A stretch of 64,000 bases of DNA, taken from positions 26,239,606-26,303,605 of the forward strand of contig NC_044012.1 in NCBI RefSeq assembly GCF_900496995.4, written 5' to 3'. Shown in pieces: positions 38,641 to 64,000 of this stretch; positions within the stretch are counted from its first letter, which is position 1, and every line of letters begins with the position of its first letter. This DNA comes from Aquila chrysaetos chrysaetos (lineage: Eukaryota; Chordata; Aves; Accipitriformes; Accipitridae). The translations under genes were made by a program, and so were the position numbers. The notes below the pieces were generated by a model, which was not told the DNA's origin, did no database searches, and saw only the letters and a program-made list of their open reading frames with translations.

Positions 38641-39001
38641 TGGGCAACGACGACACTGGGAGCCCTGGGCAGCGATACTGGGAGCACTGGGCCTGCACTG
38701 GGCCGTGACTGAGCCCTGACCGGGCCCAGTGCTGGGCCTCCCTTTCCTGGGGCCACCGTTGGACCACCACTGGGCCTTTACTGGTCCATTTCTTATCCCA
38801 TTACTGGGCCTTTACAGGGCCCATCACCGAGTCCATCCCTGACCCCACGCCTGGCCCCCCCCAGGCCCCCCACCACACCGGCCATCCCTCCATCCCTTCC
38901 TCCCCTCGGTGCCATGGAGAGCCATCCCCCTCCCCCCACCCCATGCAGACCCCAGGGACGCGGCTGCAGGCAGCCCCGGCTCACACCGCACCGACAACCC
39001 C
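38641..39001. other. Intergenic gap between LRRC71 and PEAR1
   Basis: This holds a degenerate repeat of ACTGGGCC and CCCAGTGC words (about 38640-38830) and C-rich DNA. No gene is seen. Confidence 0.5.
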
Positions 39002-39007
39002 TTTATT
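39002..39007 (-). other. PEAR1 polyadenylation signal
   Basis: AATAAA on the minus strand lies 95 bases past the PEAR1 stop codon. Confidence 0.75.
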
Positions 39008-39101
39008 CACAGCCTGCGTCCCCCTCGGGCTCGGGGACAGGGACAGTCCTGGGGTACCCCGGCCCCCCCGGGGTGGGGTGTGGGGGGGTCCCCACAGTCC
39101 C

Positions 39102-46722
<7,621 letters not shown>

Positions 46723-48463
46723 CCTGCATGGGGAGACAGCGGGGAGACAGCTTCGCCCTCTGCCTCACTGCATTCCCGCTCCCCACCCACCGCCCCCGGC
46801 CCGGGCTTCAGCACAGATTCCAGCCTCCCCTCGGAGCTGGCTTTGCATTCCTCTGCACACAGGAACAGCCCCAACCTCAGCCCCCGCTGCTCCCCCAGCA
46901 CCGGCCCGTGCCAAGGGGAAACTGAGGCACGGACGCTCAGCAGCCTGGGTGGCCCCACGCAGCCCTATCTCTGCATCCCGAGACACCCCAGGGCTGCATC
47001 CTGGCATCACCACAACCTCTCCCACCGCACCCCATCCCGGTGCGGGATGCTGCTGGGGGGGGGGGGTACCTGGGGTGCCGGGGAGGAGTTCGGCACAGCG
47101 GCTCCCGGCCCTGGCATGGTGCCTCGTGGCCCCGTTTCAACTCATTTCATGTTTATTCCCAGTTGCGTTTCCTGGATCCATTGGCTTCTTGCTCAACCCA
47201 GCGAGGGTCTGGCTTTGCCGGGGCGGCTCTGGGATCACCGCCAGCCTGGGGGCCGGCAGCAGGGGAGGGACAGCGAGCCCCCCGAGCCTGCGATGCCGTG
47301 TTTACCGGGACGCGTGTTTTATGGCTAAACACATGCGTGCCGGGGGAGGAAACAGAGGTTTCCTGGTCGGCACAGCTGGATTTATGGCCACTTCCATGCC
47401 ACTCCAGCCATGGGACACCCCAAAAGTGCTGTCCCCGGCAGCCCCCCGAGTCCGTCCTCCCCCTTGCCATGGGTGTGCTGTGGTTTGGGGCCAAATAAGG
47501 GGGTGGAGGGAGGGAGCGACCCCCCTTTGTCCCGGAGCAGCCAGTTTTGGGTGGAAAAACCGTTTAGTGGGAAAGTTTCCCCCCATTTCCCATCAGCTCC
47601 TGGCGGTGAGGAATTAATTGCTCATCCACAGGCAAAATTCCCTCCCCTGGACCCTCCCAGGGAGCAGAGCTGGTGGACACACTCCCAGCCCTCCCCATCC
47701 GGCCCCATCCCCTGCTCTAGCAATGTAGGGAGGGGGCTGGGGTGTCCCAGCATGGCTGCAACAACAGGAACCGCTGGGAGATGCTGGCAGGAAAAGCGAG
47801 GAGTCATCAAAACACACTGGCAGGCCCCATCTGCTCCTCGTTGGGGGGCCCAGCAGTGGGGAAGAGCCCCCCAAAGTTGCCATAGTGGCAAGAGACCCCA
47901 CAAGAGCCAGTGCTCCCCAACCAATGGGTGCCCCAAGCACCCCCCGGGCAGGATGGGGACCATGGCCCGCCAGTGATGGGGGGGGGGGGTGGCTGGGGTG
48001 AGGGCTGGGGACCAGGGGACCAGCCCTGGCCCATCCCCAGGGGGGACACTGTGCTGGGGCCACCCCGGAGCCACTATCTCTGCCCCTGTGCTTCCTCCAA
48101 GGGCTGACACATTTCCTCCGGGGGCTGTGAACCCACAGGGATGGGGCTGGGTGAGCGTGAGGGGGGCGAGGGTGAAGGTTAGGGTCAGGGTTGGGGTCAG
48201 GGTTGGGGTTAGGGTCAGCAATGGGGTCACCACGGGGTGTCGCAGCACCGTCCCACACCCCACCCGCTGTCCCACCACCACCGTTCCCCCCCCCCCGCCA
48301 CTGTCCCTTTGCCTCGGCCATGGGGACCTGTGATGTCCCCAAGCCCCCACCATGGTACTCGGGACCATTGCCTCCAGCAGCACCCTGGCAGGGCACAGTG
48401 CAAATCCCCCCAAACCCACCCCCACGACCCAAGGTGCCCCAGGCTGGGGATGGTGGCACTCAC

Positions 48464-48600
48464 CTGGCCGGGGGCCGTGGTGGCAGGTAGGGTTTGGGGT
48501 GCGATGGCCCCCCACGCGGGGCTGGCCTGGCCCGTTGCCTCAGCCGGCCGGGACGGCACAGCGCAGCCGTCGGAAGTGGAGGGAGGGCCAGAGCCACTCT
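48464..48600 (-). other. PEAR1: Candidate noncoding first exon of PEAR1
   Basis: A perfect minus-strand donor (CGGCCAG|GTGAGT) ends here, and a usable acceptor (CCCCATGCAG) sits one base before the PEAR1 ATG exon. The 5' edge is not defined. Confidence 0.25.
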
Positions 48601-49149
48601 CAGGAAGTTTGGATGCGGAGATGACTACGGAAAAGGGAAAAAAATAAAAAACCTTAGGGTTTTTTCTTTTTTTTTTTCTTTTCTGGCCAGAAACCAGAGT
48701 GTTTTGGAACAACATCATCACCGGGGCTGCTCGCACACGGCGCTGGGTGGGGAGGGGGTCCGTGGGGACATCCCAGCACGGCCCCTTGGCCGGATCCTGG
48801 TGCTGGATGGTGTCCCTGTCCCCTGAGGTCTCTGTGGGGACCAGTGACCCCTTGGCAGTGGGGCCAGTTCTGCCCACCCCACAGCTGGTGACAGCAGGAC
48901 TCTGCGCAGGAGCGGATGGAGACCGTGGCACCGCCGAGAGTGGGGAGCTCTGTACCCACCCCCGGCTTCTCCTCCCCAGAGGTCCCCACCCAGGGCTGGC
49001 ACCCATGGGTGCAGGCCTTGATCTGGGGTGTCCCGCAGGGTCGGGGGGGGGGGAGCAGACGGGACCCCTGGCCGAGCGGCTGCGGCTCTCGTGCTGTAAG
49101 GGGCAGCGGGGACGGGGGTTTCCTTCGGCTTAACAGCAGCATCTGGTGG

Positions 49150-49860
49150 CAGCGCAGAGCAGAGCCCGGGGCTGGTGCCCAGCATCCCGGGCACACATCG
49201 TCCCAGAATCCCTGCAGCCCGAGCACACATCGTCCCTGCACCCCGAGCACACATTGTTGCTGCATCCCGCCATCCCAGGTACACATCTTCCTGGCATCCC
49301 AGGCACAGATATTCCCTGCATCCTGGGCACACATCATACCTGCATCCCAGCATCCTGGGCATACATTGTCCACGCATCCTGACATCCCAGGTACACATCA
49401 TTCCCGCATCCCAGGATCCCAGGCACACGTTGTCCCTGCATCCTGGGTACAGATTGTCCCTGCCTCTCAGCACCCCAGCCACACACCCCCACATCCCAGA
49501 ATCCCAGAAACACATCATCCCCACATCCCAGAAACACATCATCTCTGCATCCCAGGATCACAGGCATGTATCACCCCTGCATCCCAGACACCCCATCCCT
49601 ACATGGCGGGATCCCTGGCCATGTGTTTCCCCTGCATCCTGGGATCCCTGGCCATACATCACCCCCATATCCTGGAATCCCTGGCCTTGCACCAGCCCTG
49701 TATCCCAGGATCCTGGCCATATATCACTCCTACATCCCTGGGATCCTGGCCATATATCACACCTACTAACCTATATCCCGGGCTCCTGACCATACATCCC
49801 ACCTACATCCCAGGATCCCCCGCCACGTCTCACCCCCATCCTGGGACCCCCGGCCAGGCA
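49150..49860. repeat. Minisatellite, CATCCCAG...GGCACACATC unit
   Basis: More than twenty imperfect copies of a 24- to 30-bp unit containing CATCCCAGCATCC, TGGGCACACAT and (G/T)CCCTGCATCC. A related array lies at 52075-52195. Confidence 0.85.
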
Positions 49861-52074
49861 GCTCAGCACCACATGTGTCCCCCACCTCCCCATGCCTAGC
49901 CGCCCCCCGCTCCCAGCAAGCACACGTACATTAGCCGGCCTCAACTGATGTCAAGGCGCCGTTAATTGCCTTTCCTCGTTACAGTAATAGCTCTAATCAC
50001 TCATAAAGATTTTCATGTCCCAGGGTGGCTCAGCTGCCCCCCCTCCCCCTTACCAGCCCCAGGGTTCCATTAGGATCAAGCCCACCCACAGCTGGGGGTC
50101 TGCTGTGGCCACCCCGAAATGGCACTTCCCAGAGCAGGGATGGGCACCAAGGCCATGGGGGTTGCAGATACAGAGGGGTCCTGGGCTGGGGACATCAGGG
50201 CCGGGACAAGCTGGAGACATCCAGAGCCAGGAACCTGGTGTGGAAGTGCCCCCCCACCACCACCCCCTGATGCTCTTAAATAAGGTGTCCCCAGGGTGTC
50301 CCCATGGCGGCGGGGAAATATTGCTCAGGGACACTTCAGCAGCACTTCAGCTATGCCTTAGCACCGAGATGCCTTTGCAGCTCCCCTGAGACCCCTGGTG
50401 CCGGAGGGGACAGGGACCCCCAAGTGCACTTAGGGGCAGCTGGGGGCTGCGCAGGGTCCAGCCAGTGCTCAGCCCCCCCAGGACCCACAGTGCTGGGACA
50501 CAGCTGCATCCTCAAAAACCATCCCCCCCATCCTTGGGAGGGACGGGGAACCCCAAAACACATGGTTGCACTCCTTAGGAGGGACCCGGGGGTACCCATA
50601 GGGGCTTCTGGGGGAGTGGGACCCCCCCAGGGAGCAAACCCAGCCCCACCAGCATCCAACGTGGCAGCATCGGGGAGCAGGAGGGCAGTTGGGCTGGGGT
50701 GGGACCCCCTGTGCAGGATGCGGCCGTGGTCCACCAGTGACTCTTTGCAGTTGCGTTGGCTGCAAGAGGTAGAATAGGGCCCGGGACCCCCCCAACCTTC
50801 ATTAACCCTCGTTAGTGGGGCCAGGCCGTGGTGCCGCTGGGGCGGGCAGCTTTGCCAGGGAGCAGAGCCGTTAATTACCTCATTGCCAGAGTCCATTACC
50901 ACTCCCCCTGGAGCGGGTGAAATGGAGAAACTGTAGCAGGAGGGGGGAATAAAATCAATCAGGGTTGAACCCTTCAGGGAGAGGGGCTGGGGGGGGGGCT
51001 TAACCCTTCCCTGACCACCCTAAGGGGGAAACTGAGGCACAGCCACCTCCATGGGGGAAACTGAGGCACTGCCATCCCATGGGGGAAACTGAGGCATGGC
51101 AGCGGGGAAGCCCACCTTGCTTGGGGGGGAGGGTGTCACCACCGTGTATGGTCCCTTCTGGGGCGTTGGTCTGCGGCTATCTGCGGCGCGGGGCTGGAAA
51201 AGCTCAAGGTTGTAATCTTGTTCCTTCCTCAAATTAGATAAGAGGGAAAAAGGCCATAAATCAGCACAGGCAGCGATTAGAGAGACCCCAAGGAAGCAGG
51301 TGGGGGGCTCTGCCAGCTGGGCTGCTCTCGAGCGGGACTGGATCCTGCCCACGCCGGCTCCCCAAGTCCCTGGTGCTGGACCCTCAGCAAAGATTTGGGG
51401 CCAGATGGAGGGACCAGAGCCCCAGTCTGGGGGCTGGATCCAGCCCCACTGCAGGGTTTGGGGATGGATTACAGGCTGGGAGCCACAGGACGCTGGGGAC
51501 AGCTCCGGTTTCCTCCAGCGCTCATCATGCCGCATCCAGCCCTGGCCACCCGGCACAGCTGTGCGCCTTGCCAGCCCCAAGCCCCTCGGCAACTGCCACG
51601 GACCCCCCCACCGGCTGCTCCCACCTTGCACCGTGCGTCAGTTTCCCCTGTGACACCACTTTCCTCGTGCTTATCTCAGGTCGCAGTGGGTAACAAAGGA
51701 GCTGCCAGGGCCCTGCCTGCACTGCCTAATTAGCCAGATGAAATCAATTCAGCTCCATTACGGTCAGATCCAGGTCTCAACCATTACCAAGGCGGCCCAA
51801 GAGCCCGGGGAAAGGATGCTGAAGTGGATGCTACAGGGCATGTGATAACCCCCTAGCTCCAATGATGGGGTGTGGGGAAGGGAGGGTTTTGTCCTTTTTG
51901 GGTGGGGGGTTGGCTTTGTGCTGTGAAGTCCCATCCCACTCGAGACCCCTTGGTGAGGGGACCCAGGTGCCCGGGCTAGGGTATGGCGTGAGCATCCCTG
52001 GAGGGAAGCCCAAGGTGGTCCCCGTGGCACAGCCAAAATAATCCTTCTCTGGGCTGGGGACAGAGACTTCGGTC

Positions 52075-52195
52075 CTGCATCCCAGGCACACATCATCCTG
52101 GGATCCTGGGCACACGTCATCCCTGCATCCCAGGATCCGGGGTACACGTCCTCCCTGCATCCCAGGCACACATCATCCCTGCATCCTGGAATTCC
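52075..52195. repeat. Second copy of the CATCCCAG/CACACATC minisatellite
   Basis: About four copies of the same unit as at 49150-49860 (CATCCCAGGCACACATCATC) lie just beyond the NTRK1 3' end. Confidence 0.85.
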
Positions 52196-52342
52196 TGGGG
52201 CAGTACATCCCCTCCAGCTCCCCAGCCAGAACCTCCCAGCTCCAAAAAGGCCCTTTTTCTCCCCAAAAGCCCTCCATCCCACCCCATGTCTGGCAGACAC
52301 CCCGGAGTAGGTGGGTCCCAGCGCAGGGGAGAGATGGACAGT

Positions 52343-52348
52343 TTTATT
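52343..52348 (-). other. NTRK1 candidate polyadenylation signal
   Basis: AATAAA on the minus strand lies 487 bases beyond the NTRK1 stop. No closer canonical hexamer was seen. Confidence 0.5.
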
Positions 52349-52834
52349 ATCGACCAGTTTTGCTGCAGAGCAGGTGAGCGTGGGGTGTCCCCACCAGCCA
52401 GGAACCGGGATGGGGGACAAAGGAGCAGCCAAGCCACAGGCTGCCTGCATCCCCCCCAGAGAGCTGAGCCCCCCCGGCTCCCACACCGGCATAGACCCAG
52501 TGCTGGAGGGGCTTTCAGCTCTGCCCGCCCCTCCCCAGAGCAAACCCTATATCAGCCAAGCGCCTCCCCCCCAGCACGCCAGGGAAATGCCAAGGAGCCT
52601 GGGAGCATGACCACAACCCTGGGGGGGCACAGCCTTGGGGGTCCCCCAGCCCAGCCCTACAGCCCCCCCATGGTGCTGGGCTGGCATTTTCCACTATAAA
52701 TAAGGTTTCAGCCCTCTCCCCGCATCAAGGCATCAGACCAAGGGGCTCCGTTGGGTTGGGGGAGAGCCACGGCCCCGGGCAGCAGGGAGGGCAGGGGGAA
52801 CAGCAAGGAGCAGAGGGTGGGTGGGGCTCCCCGC

Positions 52835-61792
<8,958 letters not shown>

Positions 61793-62134
61793 CGCGGGGC
61801 CGGGGCCGGGGCCGCCCTCCTTCGCACTTGCCCGGCAGCCCGAACACGGGGCCGTTGCGGGGCTTAAAAAGCAACGCAGGGACCGGCCTCCCGGGAGGGG
61901 CCGGTGGCTCCCCCCGCCCCGGCACCGCCCCCGCCCCGGAGACCCCCCTCGGCCCACGGGCGGGGATGGAGGGGCAGGGCTGTCCCCCCCGCCGGCCCCG
62001 TGACTCACCGGCACTCGGGACCCCGGAGCCCCCGGGACGGGACGGGACGGGACGGGACGGGGGGCTTGGCCGCAACCCTGCCCGGAGCCCCCCGCCCCAC
62101 GGAGGGAGTGTCCCGCCGCACACGGACACTGAGC

Positions 62135-62300
62135 AGGGTGCCTGCCTGCACCCTGCCTAGACCCTTGCACCCTGCCTGAACCCTGCCTGCACCCTGCCTA
62201 GACCCCTGCACCCTACCTACGCACCCGCACCCTGCCTAGACCCCTGCACCCTGCCTAGACCTTTGCACCCTGCCTGCATGCCAGCACCCTATGCCTGCAC
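62135..62300. repeat. Minisatellite, CACCCTGCCTAGACCCTTG unit
   Basis: About eight copies of a 15- to 30-bp unit with GCACCCTGCCT and AGACCC(C/T)T lie just upstream of the NTRK1 CpG island. Confidence 0.85.
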
Positions 62301-63178
62301 CCCCCAGCCCCAAACCCACCCCCCAACCCCACAAAGCAGCGTCCCAGCACCCCCAATCACACCAGGGCACACGCAATGTACACGCATGTACACATGCACA
62401 CGCACAACCTCCCCTCCAGGACCCAGCTCCAGCCCGGAGCTGGCCTCACATAAGGGACAGGGGACGTCACACCAGCACCCCTAGGCTCATGGGGTCACCA
62501 AGAGCCCTCCAACTTGTCCCCCCCCACCAGGCCAAATCTCAAAGCATGACAGAGCTGCCCCGGCTCAGCCTCTTCCCCCAGCACCCCATTATGTTGGGGT
62601 GCAGAGAGGCTGGAGACAGGGGGGATATTTGGTGGCACAGTGGCCCTGTCCCCAGCTGTCACCCACGGCCAGGACCTTCCTCCTCCCTGGGGAGGCAGGG
62701 CATGGCTGGTGTGCACCCACTGCCCTTCCCCCATGGATTCCCAGCCCCACCCGGCTGCTGTCTGTCCCTGAGCCCATCCCAAAGCACCTCGGGGGTGGCT
62801 CATCTGTGCACTGAGTTTAGCACGTTCTCAGCCTGTGTTCCTCCCACATGGCTCAGCCCCAGGCCCACCTCCCACACCAGCCCCCAGTGGCACCCATGGG
62901 TCCACGGTTCCCCCCTGCGGTGACCCCCCCGTGAGACCCCACTGGCCACCCCCAGCAGCCCCCCCGGCAGAGCGGTCCAGTGGCTGCCGCCCGCGACGTC
63001 CTCCCAAATTCCGGTGCTTTGACGTTTTTCCCCAGAAACGCCCCCGGTTTGGGCACCGCAGGGCAAAGCCACAGCCGGGGCATGCAGGAAGCAGATGGGG
63101 CCAGCGGGGGGGGGGGGGCGGAAAGCCCCGTGTGCTGCCCCCCCCCGTGACCCCCACAAACCAGGCACTGCCACGACC
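62301..63178. other. Intergenic gap between INSRR and NTRK1
   Basis: No gene is seen. Ordinary GC-rich single-copy-looking DNA with a short CACGCA-rich patch near 62370-62410. Confidence 0.5.
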
Positions 63179-63192
63179 GAGCTTTGTCCCCC

Positions 63193-63198
63193 TTTATT
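63193..63198 (-). other. INSRR candidate polyadenylation signal
   Basis: AATAAA on the minus strand lies 568 bases past the INSRR stop. Another minus-strand AATAAA lies near 63570. Which one is used cannot be told. Confidence 0.5.
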
Positions 63199-63336
63199 CA
63201 CACTCATCTCACAGCCACAGATTAGACAGTGAAGCCCCTTCCGCAGACTAGCACAGCCCCGATACTGGTCCCAGTGCCGGGGACTGAGGGGAGGTGTGAG
63301 GGTGGCCCAGGCGTCTCCCGCTGCAGGGCTCCCCCG

Positions 63337-63366
63337 TGCCTCAGTTTCCCCACCTGTAAAAGGGGG
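63337..63366 (+). repeat. MIR-like word (TGCCTCAGTTTCCCC...CTGTAAAA)
   Basis: TGCCTCAGTTTCCCCACCTG followed by TAAAA matches a well-known part of the MIR SINE as remembered. Only about 30 bases are preserved. It falls in the presumed INSRR 3' UTR. Confidence 0.5.
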
Positions 63367-63765
63367 GGGGGTCACACTACTGACCTGTTTTCCAGGTGGC
63401 TGGGGAGCAGCAGCGGAGGTAGGTTGGTGGGGGGACCCTAAACTCCGCTCCCCACCCCCAAACCCCCATTCCTCTCCCGCCCCCCTCCAAAAAATAAGGA
63501 AAGACCAGGGTGGTCTCCGCCCAATCAGCAGTTCCCCTGCTCCCTCCCCCCAACCTGGGGTATCCCAATTTATTCCCAGGGGAAATGCACCCCAAGGACC
63601 ATCCTTTCTTCGCCTGCCACCCCCTTCCCAAGGCACCCGCTCCTCGGCCAGGCCCTTGGAAGCAATAAATAACGCGGGGAGGTCCCAGTGGGGGGGCGGG
63701 GGTGGCCAGAGGAGGGGGGGCAGTGCAGAGTCCAGCACGGTTCCGAGGACGCCCTGGGGTCAGAG

Positions 63766-64000
63766 TCAGGCCATCCCGTTGGGGAGCTGGCCGTGGCTTC
63801 GGTCCTTGTGGATGGGCAAGGGGGACATGGGGGGCTCCTCCTCCCCAGGGGACTGATCCGTTTCGGTGTCGGAGGGTTCACCCGAGCCACACCAGCGGTT
63901 CTCGGGGCTGTAGAAGAAGGAGAGGGTGCGGAAAGCGGGCGCCATGTGGTCCTTGATGCTCTCCAGGAGCTGGACGAAGGAAGGGCGCTGGCGCGGGTTC
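63766..64000 (-). CDS. INSRR: INSRR (insulin receptor-related receptor), last exon, partial
   Basis: The final 77 codons of an insulin-receptor-family tyrosine kinase, cut by the window edge. The frame starts inside the kinase C-lobe with the invariant-arginine motif NPRQRPSF, continues LLESIKDHMAPAFRTLSFFYSPENR, and ends in a short acidic tail (SDTETDQSPGEEE) finishing LPNGMA. Insulin receptor and IGF1R tails are longer and carry an HMNGG motif that is absent here. The SF(F/Y)YSPE spacing and short tail fit INSRR, which in mammals is an alkaline-pH sensor (family knowledge). The neighbouring NTRK1 supports the call. The gene runs leftward, in the same direction as NTRK1. Confidence 0.85.
   Translation of the reverse strand, partial: NPRQRPSFVQLLESIKDHMAPAFRTLSFFYSPENRWCGSGEPSDTETDQSPGEEEPPMSPLPIHKDRSHGQLPNGMA

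Larger units (their letters stand above)
46723..52342. other. PEAR1-NTRK1 intergenic region
   Basis: No protein gene was recognised. It must hold the PEAR1 promoter (right of 46723) and the NTRK1 3' flank. Contents seen: a candidate PEAR1 noncoding exon (48464), a degenerate telomere-like stretch (48171-48218), a large minisatellite (49150-49860) with a relative at 52075-52195, three tandem MIR-like words (51025-51096), and low-GC islands with TTAATT and GATA-type words (about 49920-50015, 50800-50910, 51160-51290, 51715-51790). Confidence 0.55.

Noticed and set aside
49150-49860. CRISPR-like array
   Set aside because: Units and spacers are both degenerate, the genome is a vertebrate one, and there are no cas genes; it is a minisatellite.
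63766-64000. Insulin receptor or IGF1R last exon
   Set aside because: The tail is short and lacks the HMNGG motif; the position next to NTRK1 fits INSRR.

Overview
The window is vertebrate nuclear DNA, almost certainly from a bird. A CR1 LINE 3' end of the avian type lies inside one intron. The DNA is GC-rich and packed with minisatellites, introns are short, and the genes sit close together, as on an avian microchromosome. Every protein gene recognised belongs to the conserved block that in mammals carries ETV3L, ARHGEF11, LRRC71, PEAR1, NTRK1 and INSRR (human 1q23). All gene models were read by hand from splice sites, reading phase and remembered family sequences; no search was run.

Layout, left to right. 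1-4.7 kb: intergenic, no gene seen. 4.7-7.45 kb (+): ETV3L, an ETS repressor-type transcription factor, 366 aa. 8.5-34 kb (+): ARHGEF11 (PDZ-RhoGEF), 41 coding exons, 1523 aa, with an 8.1-kb first intron. 34.6-37.7 kb (-): LRRC71, convergent with ARHGEF11, 15 coding exons, 486 aa. 39-46.7 kb (-): PEAR1, 22 coding exons, about 1013 aa, with one exon junction whose phase does not agree. 46.8-52.3 kb: intergenic, with minisatellites and several low-GC islands that could be regulatory. 52.3-61.8 kb (-): NTRK1 (TrkA), 17 coding exons, 792 aa. 62.1-63.2 kb: intergenic minisatellite. 63.2-64 kb (-): last exon and 3' UTR of INSRR, running off the right edge.

The genes are not an operon and share no single pathway. 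ARHGEF11 couples G12/13 and plexin signals to RhoA. NTRK1 and INSRR are receptor tyrosine kinases. PEAR1 is a single-pass EGF-repeat receptor. ETV3L is a DNA-binding protein. LRRC71 is a leucine-rich-repeat protein of little-known function. The block is conserved synteny rather than a functional cassette.

I found no undescribed biological system. The observations most worth a second look are: INSRR lying in the same orientation as NTRK1 (in human the pair is divergent, from memory); a preserved 18-nt NTRK1 micro-exon; a 2-nt phase conflict in PEAR1; a possible unannotated in-frame 33-nt ARHGEF11 exon; a 1-kb alternating purine-pyrimidine minisatellite in an NTRK1 intron; and a recurring short MIR-like word through the right half.
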